A DNA stretch of 29,701 nt, taken from NCBI GenBank assembly GCA_905202215.1, contig CAJKRG010000036.1, positions 1-29,701 on the forward strand, given 5' to 3'. The DNA comes from an uncultured Porphyromonadaceae bacterium (GTDB lineage Bacteria > Bacteroidota > Bacteroidia > Bacteroidales > Muribaculaceae). Position numbers and translations under genes: made by a program. Shown here piece by piece: positions 1 through 9,188 of the stretch. Every line of letters begins with the position of its first letter. Within the stretch, counting starts at the first letter, position 1. The notes beneath the pieces were generated by a model, which made no database searches, was not told the origin of the DNA, and was given only the letters and a program-made list of their open reading frames with translations.

Positions 1-52
1 GCCATCTCCGACTTTTTGGCCTGTGCTTTCACATATGTTATTAAACAACCTC

Positions 53-3000
53 TTAATAGCCCAGCGAGCGTACGTAGTCGGAGGGATTGACACCGAATTC
101 TTCCTTGAAACATTGGCGGAAGTAGGGTGTGGAGTTTATACCGACCTTAAAAGACACCTCAGAGACGGTGAATTTACCCTGCGCCAGCAACTGCTCGGCA
201 ACCTGCATGCGCACTTTACGTATATACTCGTTGGGAGAAAGACCCGTCAGAGCCTTCACCTTGCGGTAGAGCGTGGCACGCGACATGCACATCGTGTCCG
301 AAAGGAACGCCACGTCCACATTTTCCGACGATATATGCTCACTGACTGCATTGTGGAGTCTGTCGAGGAAATCGCGGTCAAGAGCGCTCATTTCAGGTGA
401 TTTAGCCTCTGGCACAACCTGTTCGGGGGCAAGCGCAGGTTCCTCCGATGCCGGAGTGGCCGACAGTTTCATAACCGGAGCGGCTGTATTCGCCATATTT
501 TCACGCGACCTCAATATGTTGTTGACGCGACTTATAAGGAGGTGGGTACTGAACGGTTTTGTCAAGTATGAATCCGCACCAGCAGTATAACCGTCTTCAC
601 GGTCAAGTTCACTATCCTTGGCTGTAAGTACAATGACAGGTATATGACTGGTCTGTATATCAGCCTTAAGCTGACGTGTCATCTCAAGTCCGTCCATCAC
701 AGGCATCATTATGTCGGTGATGATTATATCGGGCTGCACGATATGGGCTATTTCAAGACCCTCCTGGCCATTGGACGCCAATTTCACCTCGAATAGATCA
801 GTAAACGACTCGCTGATATACTCACGCAGATCCTCATTATCCTCCACAACAAGCACCACAGGCATACGGCGATCCGTCATACGAGCCGCCTCCATCTCAA
901 CATCGCGTTCAGGCGCCGGAAGAACCGCCGCACCGTTGTCGTCGGGGTGTATGGCCTCGGGATAGCTTTCGTCAGCCCAAAGACGTAACGTGAACGTCGT
1001 GCCTTCGTTGAGCTTGGAGTCTACGGAGATAGAACCATGATGCAGCTCCACCAGATTTTTGACAAGCGCGAGTCCGATACCTGTACCCGAAGCCTGATGA
1101 CTGCCTTTCTCCTGATAGTAGCGGTCGAAGATATGCGGCAGAGCCTCGGCTGATATGCCGTAACCCGTGTCGCCGACACTTATCTCCACGTATTCGCGTC
1201 CGCCCTCATCGCCTTTGCGGCAACGGATATTAATTGAGCCTTTGGGAGTATATTTCAGCGCGTTCGATATAAGATTGTCGAGAATCATGCCTACGGCCTC
1301 CTTGTCGTACGGCATTACGATACTTTCCGGATTGGCCGATATATTGATTTTGATTTTCGAGCCACTTATAAGCTCTTTATATTTCAAGGCAGTCTCATAG
1401 ACCGTCGACACGATATTGCCCGTCATGATGCACAGACGCTTGTTGGCTGTCTCGCTCTTGCGGAAATCGAGGATCTGATTTACGAGCGAGAGCAGCTTCT
1501 GGGCATTACGGTTGATGACCGTTATACGCCGCCTCTCGCTTTCAGAAAGGCCGTCGCCGCGCAGACTGTCTTCGAGCGGCCCGACTATGAGCGTAAGAGG
1601 CGTACGGAGTTCATGGGTCACATTGGTATAGAAACGCAGGCGTTCGTCGGCAAGCTCCTTGTCCTGAATACGCTGTTTCTTTTCTATCTGATAGAGCGAT
1701 TCGGCTTTGAGCCGTTTCTGATACAGGTATAACAGAATCAAGATGATACCGGCGGCAAGCAGAAAGTATATGAGTTTGGCCCACCACGTAAGGGGAAGGG
1801 GCGGATCAACCGTAATCCTCACCGAAGTGATGTTGCCGCTCCATGCCTGATTGCGCATGCGCGTATCTACCTCGAACACATATGATCCCGGAGGCAGATT
1901 GCGGTATACGGCACGGTTGGAGCCGGTCGAGAACCAGCCTTCGTCGAAACCTTCGAGACGGAAACGATATTCGACACGCTGAGCAAGACTATAATCTGCG
2001 ATATTTGCGGTAATCGACACCGTATTCTGGTCGGCCTTCAGCCGGATACGCTTTCCGGCCTCAAGCTGGCCGAAAGTAGCGAAATCAGTCACCTCCTCAC
2101 CCGGACCATAGACCTCGAACTGTGTTATGATGGCTTTGGGCGCATCACGAACGGCAAGCACATCGCGCGGATTGAAGCGGCACAGACCGTTGAGCGCACC
2201 GAAATAAATCCGACCGAGACTGTCGAGAGCCACACTCGAACTCATGAACGAGCCGGGGGGCGTATTGTCGAGATGATCGTAACTCGATATATTTCCGTCG
2301 GACACGATGGATATTCCCTTGTTCGTGCTCACCCAGATATTGCCGTCATTATCCTGAGTGACAGCACTCACAAAACTGCTGGCAAGACCGTCGGCATGGC
2401 GGTAGTTGACATAGGTGGTATCGGCCGGATTGGTGAAACGGACAAGCCCCTCACCTGTAGCCGCCCACAGCGAGCCGGCCCTGTCGATAAACAGATCGTT
2501 AACGGTATTGGACGGGAAACCCGAATCGACATTGAACATCCTGATAAAATTCATATCTCTGTCGAACAGCAAAAGACCACTGCCGAAAGTACCGACCCAA
2601 CGCTGCCCGTAACGGTCGATAACGATGTCGCGGGCCATATCGACAGTATGCGATTTCAGGAGACGACGTGTCCGCGCATCGATTCCGTAGATACCCGTGC
2701 CTCCGGCGACAAAAACGGTATCGCCGAACTGATTTATGGCCCGGACATCCTCGTTCACAAGACTGTCGAGAGTAACAGCCGAAAAGGTATTGCGGTTTCT
2801 GTCATAGAAGAACAGACCGCCGTTGAAGGCCCCGAACCACAGATTGCCTTGATCATCGCAAAGCGAAGCCTGTATATGATTGCCCCGGGGAGATCCGGCA
2901 ATATTGCGGTAGACAGCCTCGCGGCGGTCGCCGTCGAAAACATTGATACCGCCTCCGTCGGTTCCTATCCATACCTTGCCGTCGTGGTCGACGGCCACAC

Positions 3001-4153
3001 TTCCGACAGTACGATGCGACAGCGATGACAAGGGAGGAGCGTCACCCTTTTTGCTGTCTTCACTGTCAAAAAGCGAGAACAGAGGCTGCTGAGCACCTAC
3101 AAACACGATTCCCGAGCCCCATTGTCCGAGCCATATATTACCGAATGAATCGGTCTGCATAGTATGAAAGGTTGCATTGCTCAGCTGCTGTATTCCGCGA
3201 GAGAATTCAAGCTCGGGAGGACGGGCCACGGCCTCTGAAGTAAAACCTCGCGTAAGATCGAGTTGAAACACACCGTTGAATTCCGTAGCCACCCAATAGA
3301 CCGAGTTTCCCATAGGCTTTATGTCGTAGACCATAGCCTTCGAAAGCGGCCCGTCGGCCATATTGATGAAATTCTTGGTTTCAGGATCAAACAGGGCGAT
3401 GCCGCTGTCGGTGCCGACGAGCACTTTTCCAGACTTGGTAGGCACGATACAGTACACCATAGTACCCGGCAAAGAATCGGCGTGCGCGGGTGCCGCGCTG
3501 TAATTGCGCGCACGGCGATCTTTAAGCGACATCTCCATGAAACCGCTCTTGTGTCCGATATAGATATTGTCGCCGTCGCCACTGTCGGCCACAGTCCAGA
3601 TATTACACCACGGCATACCGGTCACATTCGTAGGATTGAAATGCTCGAAAGTTCCGTCGGAAGGATCGAACAGATCGACACCCCACCAGAATGTCGCCAC
3701 AAGCAGCTTGCCTGTCGACGAGGCCACTATACGCGTCACATCGTCGGTGACAAGCGACGTCGGATCGGTCCGGTCATGACGTATGCGCCGTATCGTTCCT
3801 TTGCTATAGTCGAAAGCGTTGATACCCGCACGCTGCGTGCCGATCCACATCACCGAGTCGACCGGATCATCAAGCAGAGTATTGAGTTCGTTTCCGCTCA
3901 AACCGGTTTCGGAGTCAGTCTCACTTTTATATATAGGTATGAAACGGCCGCCGTCGAAAATATTGAGACCATCCTCAGTGGCAACCCACATTACTCCACG
4001 CTTGTCCTGAACTATGCTTACAACATAGCTGTTGGACAGACCGTGTTCAAGCCCGAGTGAAGTGACAGTAGCCGGTGAAGGAAGCGCAACCGCGACTAAC
4101 GCCGACATCAGTGCGTAAAAGACGCATACTGTAATTGCTATTACGTTTTTCAT
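53..4153 (-). CDS. Hybrid two-component system regulator (HTCS) of the PUL
   Basis: A one-protein sensor and transcription factor that should detect an oligosaccharide in the periplasm and activate the adjacent locus. In order (1366 aa): signal peptide (about 1-25), a periplasmic two-propeller region with repeated W-x-G-T-x-x-G-L/I motifs (about 25-720), a Y_Y_Y domain (about 725-785), one membrane helix (about 788-813), HisKA with phospho-acceptor His847 in THELRTPL, HATPase (N box NLISNALKYTPKG, GTGIGLAL), a receiver domain with phospho-acceptor Asp1147 in TDIMMP, and a C-terminal AraC helix-turn-helix (about 1265-1366). The ATG at 4153 is preferred over the in-frame TTG at 4204 because it directly precedes the signal peptide. 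All phosphorelay residues are present. It is divergent from the glycan-binding/susCD genes, the usual arrangement. The inducing sugar cannot be read from sequence. Confidence 0.97.
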   Translation of the reverse strand: MKNVIAITVCVFYALMSALVAVALPSPATVTSLGLEHGLSNSYVVSIVQDKRGVMWVATEDGLNIFDGGRFIPIYKSETDSETGLSGNELNTLLDDPVDSVMWIGTQRAGINAFDYSKGTIRRIRHDRTDPTSLVTDDVTRIVASSTGKLLVATFWWGVDLFDPSDGTFEHFNPTNVTGMPWCNIWTVADSGDGDNIYIGHKSGFMEMSLKDRRARNYSAAPAHADSLPGTMVYCIVPTKSGKVLVGTDSGIALFDPETKNFINMADGPLSKAMVYDIKPMGNSVYWVATEFNGVFQLDLTRGFTSEAVARPPELEFSRGIQQLSNATFHTMQTDSFGNIWLGQWGSGIVFVGAQQPLFSLFDSEDSKKGDAPPLSSLSHRTVGSVAVDHDGKVWIGTDGGGINVFDGDRREAVYRNIAGSPRGNHIQASLCDDQGNLWFGAFNGGLFFYDRNRNTFSAVTLDSLVNEDVRAINQFGDTVFVAGGTGIYGIDARTRRLLKSHTVDMARDIVIDRYGQRWVGTFGSGLLLFDRDMNFIRMFNVDSGFPSNTVNDLFIDRAGSLWAATGEGLVRFTNPADTTYVNYRHADGLASSFVSAVTQDNDGNIWVSTNKGISIVSDGNISSYDHLDNTPPGSFMSSSVALDSLGRIYFGALNGLCRFNPRDVLAVRDAPKAIITQFEVYGPGEEVTDFATFGQLEAGKRIRLKADQNTVSITANIADYSLAQRVEYRFRLEGFDEGWFSTGSNRAVYRNLPPGSYVFEVDTRMRNQAWSGNITSVRITVDPPLPLTWWAKLIYFLLAAGIILILLYLYQKRLKAESLYQIEKKQRIQDKELADERLRFYTNVTHELRTPLTLIVGPLEDSLRGDGLSESERRRITVINRNAQKLLSLVNQILDFRKSETANKRLCIMTGNIVSTVYETALKYKELISGSKIKINISANPESIVMPYDKEAVGMILDNLISNALKYTPKGSINIRCRKGDEGGREYVEISVGDTGYGISAEALPHIFDRYYQEKGSHQASGTGIGLALVKNLVELHHGSISVDSKLNEGTTFTLRLWADESYPEAIHPDDNGAAVLPAPERDVEMEAARMTDRRMPVVLVVEDNEDLREYISESFTDLFEVKLASNGQEGLEIAHIVQPDIIITDIMMPVMDGLEMTRQLKADIQTSHIPVIVLTAKDSELDREDGYTAGADSYLTKPFSTHLLISRVNNILRSRENMANTAAPVMKLSATPASEEPALAPEQVVPEAKSPEMSALDRDFLDRLHNAVSEHISSENVDVAFLSDTMCMSRATLYRKVKALTGLSPNEYIRKVRMQVAEQLLAQGKFTVSEVSFKVGINSTPYFRQCFKEEFGVNPSDYVRSLGY

Positions 4154-4452
4154 AGTTTTATTGAAACGGTTTTCAAATATAGTCGTAAATAGTTCAAAAT
4201 ACAACCATCAACCGATTTTTGAATCAATTGTGATTTCTTAATGAGTCAAAACAGACCGAAAAATATCGTTTTTCACTATAATTTCGCAATCGGTAATGCG
4301 CACGTGTGGCGCAAGCCGTTTGCAAGACCATGAAAAGCCTTCTCTCTCCCGTAATCCCGACAGAGCGCTCTTTGTAGCGGCAAGCGGACTCGACCGCGAT
4401 CTCAGACCAATCAAAATCTGGAAATATTAACCATAACCTTAAATAACAATTT
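4154..4452. promoter_or_regulatory. Divergent control region between HTCS and the glycan-binding/susCD operon
   Basis: A 299-bp gene-free stretch that must hold the promoters of both transcription units. On the minus strand a perfect TATATTTG -7 box lies at 4174-4181, with a TTG 20 bases upstream (4202-4204), serving the HTCS. On the plus strand only a weak TAATTTCG (4279-4286) is visible, as expected for an activator-dependent promoter; it would leave a leader of roughly 160 nt. Two symmetric elements could be operator sites: TGCGC-N7-GCGCA (4297-4313) and the 10-bp palindrome AGAGCGCTCT (4362-4371). The operator assignment is inference. Confidence 0.6.
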
Positions 4453-6078
4453 ATGACCTACAAGCATGCATGTATGACGGGTGCCCTGGCGCTCTCGCTT
4501 CTCGCTGTCTCGTCGTGTTCCGACGACAAGTGGGAAATCGTAGACAACGCTGACCCCAACTTTGCAGTGACCTCCGAGCACGTTATGACCGATCTCGGCC
4601 GCGATGTGCACTTCGCAGGAAAAATTTCCGATGCCGACGGCATAGCCTCCATTACGCTGAGCTGCCCGGCCCTGAGCATTAACAAAACCATCGACCTCAT
4701 CGAGATTTATGGTGCTCCCAAAACCGAATACGACCTCGACTATAGCGTGCGCATGCGCAACGACATAGTCGGCGACAGCTTCGATGTCGACATCACCGTT
4801 ACCGACGTAGCCGGCAACACCGTCAAAAAGACCGTGCTCGTGACTCTCGACGGCGACTTCTCGGCTCCCGTCTTCGAGACTTCGCCCGACAAGGAAGTGA
4901 CCGTGCTCTTCAAGGAGAACCCCACTTTCAACCTCAGCTTCTCCGTTCGCGACAACCGCGAAATCGACTATGTAACTGTCGATGTCGAAGGCGTCGACGG
5001 CTTCCCCGTAACCGTGCAGGGCAACGGCCAGAACCGCGTAGAGTTTGCCCGCAAGCTCGAACTCCCCACCGCCATCGCCGACTACAACCTCACCGTAACC
5101 GCCTACGACAAGGCTGCCCAGGAAGGCGAAGTACGCTCTACCGTAGTCAACTCCGTAATCAAGGTATCGGAACTCCCCGACTGGAGCGTGATCTACCTTG
5201 CCGACGTAGCCACCGCAGCCGAACTCAACAGCGATGTCTTCGGCGTACCTATGGCCATGGACCACGTGGGCGAATACAAATACCGCGTACGCTACTACAA
5301 CGAGAAAGCCGGCACACAGATCTGCTTCATACCTCAGAAGACCGACTTCGGCCCCGTATGCTTCGGTCCCGATCCCGCCGATCCCACCAAGCTCGGTGAC
5401 GATCCCGAAAGTGTAGGCCGCGTAACCCTCGACAAGGCAGGGGTATACTACCTCATCAACGTCAACACCTTCGAACGCACCGTCACTCTCGACACCTACG
5501 CTGTAAGCGAGGCCATCAACCCCGTATCGCATCTCCGCTACGGTCAGAACGACCTCTGGACATGGAGCGACAACTGGAATCAGGACGATCCCTGGATGCA
5601 GGAATGGTACTTTGGCCCGGCAGGAGGCCCCGGCGACATCAAAGTCCGCATGGAGCAGGATCCGGCCAACCCCAATATCTTCATCGTTTCCGACTGGAAA
5701 CGCTCCGAAGGCAAGGAACGCTTCATTCTTCACAACTGGCACAGTCACGGATGGTGGAACTACACCACATGGCGTGTCGACGAAGGCTCTGACCCGAGCA
5801 AATGCGTCTACTACGGAATACTTTGGCCGGATAACGTCAAGTTCGCCTCCAATAAAGACTACTTCGACTGGAAATACAGCCAGAGTATGACTGCAGATGA
5901 ATTCAAGTTCATGTATCCCAATGCCGGAGGTGCGTTCAGCGAATCACGATGGGGCTCAGAAGACTATCGCAAGAACTTCATAGGCGACAACTGGATCGAT
6001 GTCCAGATACCCGCCGACGGCAGCTACCGACTGATATTTGACGCACACGCCGAGCGCATCAAAATGATTCCCAACTAA
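4453..6078 (+). CDS. Putative surface glycan-binding lipoprotein (SusE/SGBP-like)
   Basis: Predicted outer-membrane lipoprotein of 541 aa. The signal peptide ends in a lipobox (LAVSSC, lipidated Cys22), followed by S-D-D, an acidic stretch matching the Bacteroidetes lipoprotein surface-export signal. The N-terminal half reads as two or three Ig/cadherin-like beta-sandwich domains (about 35-250); the C-terminal half is rich in Trp, Tyr and Asp and is the likely carbohydrate-binding part. It has no glycosidase motif. Position argues for a glycan-capture role: first gene of the operon, 47 bases before susC. SusE/F-type proteins more often sit after susD, so the order is less common. The start follows an A-rich leader, normal for Bacteroidetes. 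The exact family is not recognised and the ligand is unknown. Confidence 0.8.
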   Translation: MTYKHACMTGALALSLLAVSSCSDDKWEIVDNADPNFAVTSEHVMTDLGRDVHFAGKISDADGIASITLSCPALSINKTIDLIEIYGAPKTEYDLDYSVRMRNDIVGDSFDVDITVTDVAGNTVKKTVLVTLDGDFSAPVFETSPDKEVTVLFKENPTFNLSFSVRDNREIDYVTVDVEGVDGFPVTVQGNGQNRVEFARKLELPTAIADYNLTVTAYDKAAQEGEVRSTVVNSVIKVSELPDWSVIYLADVATAAELNSDVFGVPMAMDHVGEYKYRVRYYNEKAGTQICFIPQKTDFGPVCFGPDPADPTKLGDDPESVGRVTLDKAGVYYLINVNTFERTVTLDTYAVSEAINPVSHLRYGQNDLWTWSDNWNQDDPWMQEWYFGPAGGPGDIKVRMEQDPANPNIFIVSDWKRSEGKERFILHNWHSHGWWNYTTWRVDEGSDPSKCVYYGILWPDNVKFASNKDYFDWKYSQSMTADEFKFMYPNAGGAFSESRWGSEDYRKNFIGDNWIDVQIPADGSYRLIFDAHAERIKMIPN

Positions 6079-6125
6079 CGCGCCGGGGATGACAAACTAA
6101 CCATAAACCACGTTTCAACTATTTT

Positions 6126-9100
6126 ATGAAAAAACAAATATTATTTCTGTGCGCGGCTCTGATCGGCCTCGTGGCCATGGCACAGAACCTGACGGTGAAG
6201 GGTACTGTGATATCCGCAACCGATAACGAACCTCTGATAGGCGCTTCGGTGACTCTCAAAGGTGCCCAGAACGGTGCCGTCACCGATTTCGACGGCAATT
6301 ACACCATATCGGGTGTTCCCGCCAATGCAGTTCTCGAATTCTCCTATGTAGGCTTCAAGACCACTGCCATAAATGTCGATGGCCGCACGACTATCGACGT
6401 AGCCCTCGAAGAAAACACTTCTGTACTCGACGAAGTGGTAGTTGTAGGTTACGGTGTTGTAAAACGCTCCGACCTTACCAGCTCCATCACAACCGTCAAG
6501 GGCGATGCAATCACCGAAGTTACCACAGGTAACGCCATGGATGCCCTCCAGGGCAAAGTGAGCGGTGTCCAGATTGCCAGCGGCGGCGGCCCCGGTACTA
6601 CTCCTAAGGTCATCATCCGCGGTATCACCTCGGTCAACGGCTCGAGCCCTCTCTACGTAGTCGACGGTGTGCCTCTGAACAGCAGCAACATCAACTTCCT
6701 CAACAACAACGACATCGAAAGCATGGAAGTGCTCAAGGATGCTTCCGCTTCCGCTATCTACGGTACCCGCGCTTCCAATGGTGTCATCATTATCACCACA
6801 AAGAAAGGTTCCGCAGGCAAAACCAATGTCGAATTCTCGGCTTCGGTAGGTTTCCAGCACATCGACAAGCCTAAGATGGCATGGGCCGATGAATACGAAA
6901 AGGTATTCAAGCAGCGCTATACCAACGACGGCCGCGTTGCTCCCTGGAACAGCCCCTACGAGAACTACGGAGCTGTAGACGGCACCGACTGGTGGAAAGA
7001 AGTTGTCAACGACATGGCCCTTATCCAGAACTATTCACTGGGTGTGCGCGGCGGCAACGACAAATTCGTCTATAGCTTCTCGCTCGGCTACTTCCGCAAC
7101 AACTCGCAGTTCGACTATGGCTACTGGGACAAAGTGAACGTACGCCTCAACACCGAATACAACTTCACTTCCTGGCTGAAGGCCGGTCTCGACATCGCTC
7201 CCAGCTATGAGAACTGGGACAACACCCCCAACCTCTTCTCCGCTGCCATGTCGATGGACCCTACCACTCCCGTATTCCGCCCCGAAAGCGAATGGGATGC
7301 AGCAAACCCGATGAACAACTACCAGCGCTCCTACAACAACCAGGAGTGGAACCCCGCAGGCTCGCTCGCACGTATGGACAACTCCAGCCGCAAGCTCAGC
7401 GTGCTCATGAACCCCTTCATCCAGATACAGCCCATCAAGCAGCTTGTGCTCCGCACTCAGTTCGGCGCCAACGCATGGTATCAGCGCAACGACTTCTATA
7501 ACTACGCATTCCACATCGACGCTCTCGAGCAGAACGAAAAGAACTCCGTAGGCCGCAACTACTCCGACGGTCTCAACTGGACATGGAACAACACCATCAC
7601 CTACATGGACACTTTCGCCGAAAAGCACAACCTCACCGTAATGGCCGGTTTCACCGCCGAACGCTACGCCGACTGGTGGGCCAACGCATCGCGCCAGGAC
7701 GTGCCCGGCTCCAGCGACCTGCTCCATGAAATATCGGCTGCCACCGGCGACCAGTTCGCCTCCGGTAACGTTTCCTACCAGACACTCGCATCGTTCCTCG
7801 GTCGTGTGAACTACAACTACAACAACCGCTACTACCTCACCGCCTCTATCCGTTCCGACGGTTCGAGCCGCTTCCCCAAAGGCAGCAAATTCGGTACATT
7901 CCCCTCGGTATCGGCCGCATGGCGCCTTAGCGAGGAAGCCTTCATGGAAGACACCCGCAACTGGCTCAACAACGCCAAGATCCGCCTCGGCTGGGGTCGC
8001 GTAGGTAACCAGGCTATCGCCAACGGCGCATACATGACCACCCTCAACAACGGTGTCAACTACGTATTCGGCTCCACCCCGACCCGCTACCCCTCTACCA
8101 TCGTAGGCTCCGTGGGCAACCCCAACCTTAAATGGGAGACCGTAGAAGACATCGACTTCGGTATCGATCTGTCGCTCTTCAACAGCAAACTCAACGTGAC
8201 ATTCGACCTCTACCAGAAGACTTCGCACGACATGCTCTACGGCAAGCAGAGCCTCCTGCTCCTCGGCGTGCCTACATGGCAGGGCGCCATCACCCAGAAC
8301 ATCGGCAAAATGCGCGCCCGCGGCTGGGAATTCTCCGTCAACTACACCGACCAGGTCGGCGACTTCCGCTACGACATCGGGCTGCAGCTCTCCGGCGTGA
8401 AGAACAAAGCCATCAAGTTCACCGGCGACGGCCCGATCTGGACCGGCGGCAACCAGCTTGCCGAAAGCATCATCAAGAACGAGGACGGCACCGAAATCTC
8501 GCGCTTCTTCGGCTACCAGACAGCCGGCATCTTCCAGAACTGGGAACAGGTCTACAATCACACCGACGAAACTGGCAAGATGATCCAGCCCGACGCACAG
8601 CCCGGCGACCTTATCTTCGTAGACCGTAACCACGACGGCCAGCTCAACGAAGCCGACAAGACATATATCGGCAATCCCTACCCCGACCTGCAGATGGGCC
8701 TCAACCTCAGCTTCTGGTATAAGAACTTCGACCTCACCGCCAACTTCTTCGGCACTTTCGGCAACGATATCTTCAACCTGCAGCGTCGCCGCTACTCGGG
8801 CGCAGGCGGTCAGAACGTGTTCCGCGGCACTCTCGGCAAGACATGGAGTGAAGACAACACCGGCGCCGAATATCCCCGTCTGAGCTACAACGACCTCAAC
8901 CAGAACTACAGCCGTGTGAGCGACTTCTTCGTAGAAGACGGTTCCTACTTCCGCTGCAAGCTTCTGACCCTTGGCTACACTCTGCCCAAAACCATCACCA
9001 AGAAATTCGATCTCCGCGTCTATGCTTCCGCACAGAACGTGTTCACCATCACCAGCTACACCGGCATGGACCCCGAACGCCCCTTCTACGACGGCGGCGT

Positions 9101-9176
9101 AATCGAAACGGGCATCGACTACAACAACTATCCTTCGCCCCGTACATTCCTCCTCGGTCTTGACATCAAATTCTAA
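6126..9176 (+). CDS. SusC/RagA-family TonB-dependent outer-membrane transporter
   Basis: Imports oligosaccharides across the outer membrane together with its SusD lid, powered by TonB-ExbBD. The 1016-aa protein has a signal peptide (about 1-20), a carboxypeptidase-D-like regulatory domain (about 22-95), a TonB-box-like DEVVVVGYG segment (102-110), the plug with the family hallmarks SSPLYVVDGVP and SASAIYGTRASNGVIIITTKKG-type sequence (ends near 230), then a 22-strand barrel ending in a terminal Phe (LLGLDIKF). It lacks an N-terminal STN domain, so direct anti-sigma signalling is not expected, consistent with control by the adjacent HTCS. The susD start follows 12 bases after the stop. Strong NNC codon bias opens a long antisense frame here, which is not a gene. 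Confidence 0.97.
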   Translation: MKKQILFLCAALIGLVAMAQNLTVKGTVISATDNEPLIGASVTLKGAQNGAVTDFDGNYTISGVPANAVLEFSYVGFKTTAINVDGRTTIDVALEENTSVLDEVVVVGYGVVKRSDLTSSITTVKGDAITEVTTGNAMDALQGKVSGVQIASGGGPGTTPKVIIRGITSVNGSSPLYVVDGVPLNSSNINFLNNNDIESMEVLKDASASAIYGTRASNGVIIITTKKGSAGKTNVEFSASVGFQHIDKPKMAWADEYEKVFKQRYTNDGRVAPWNSPYENYGAVDGTDWWKEVVNDMALIQNYSLGVRGGNDKFVYSFSLGYFRNNSQFDYGYWDKVNVRLNTEYNFTSWLKAGLDIAPSYENWDNTPNLFSAAMSMDPTTPVFRPESEWDAANPMNNYQRSYNNQEWNPAGSLARMDNSSRKLSVLMNPFIQIQPIKQLVLRTQFGANAWYQRNDFYNYAFHIDALEQNEKNSVGRNYSDGLNWTWNNTITYMDTFAEKHNLTVMAGFTAERYADWWANASRQDVPGSSDLLHEISAATGDQFASGNVSYQTLASFLGRVNYNYNNRYYLTASIRSDGSSRFPKGSKFGTFPSVSAAWRLSEEAFMEDTRNWLNNAKIRLGWGRVGNQAIANGAYMTTLNNGVNYVFGSTPTRYPSTIVGSVGNPNLKWETVEDIDFGIDLSLFNSKLNVTFDLYQKTSHDMLYGKQSLLLLGVPTWQGAITQNIGKMRARGWEFSVNYTDQVGDFRYDIGLQLSGVKNKAIKFTGDGPIWTGGNQLAESIIKNEDGTEISRFFGYQTAGIFQNWEQVYNHTDETGKMIQPDAQPGDLIFVDRNHDGQLNEADKTYIGNPYPDLQMGLNLSFWYKNFDLTANFFGTFGNDIFNLQRRRYSGAGGQNVFRGTLGKTWSEDNTGAEYPRLSYNDLNQNYSRVSDFFVEDGSYFRCKLLTLGYTLPKTITKKFDLRVYASAQNVFTITSYTGMDPERPFYDGGVIETGIDYNNYPSPRTFLLGLDIKF

Positions 9177-9188
9177 TCTCACGAACTA

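Noticed and set aside
1..52. Possible gene end or RNA before the HTCS stop
   Set aside because: Only 52 bases with no frame, hairpin or promoter that can be supported.
2273..4060. Plus-strand frames of about 250 codons inside the HTCS gene
   Set aside because: Shadows of the propeller-coding sequence; no domain or signal.
4411..5748. Minus-strand frame of 445 codons opposite the glycan-binding gene
   Set aside because: Val/Gly-rich shadow translation; the plus frame has a lipoprotein signal and operon spacing.
7035..9182. A 715-codon open frame on the minus strand opposite susC, and a similar one at 6141-6860
   Set aside because: It mirrors the strongly C-ending codon use of susC. The translation is low-complexity Val/Gly/Ala/Glu-rich with no domain, while the sense frame is an unmistakable SusC.
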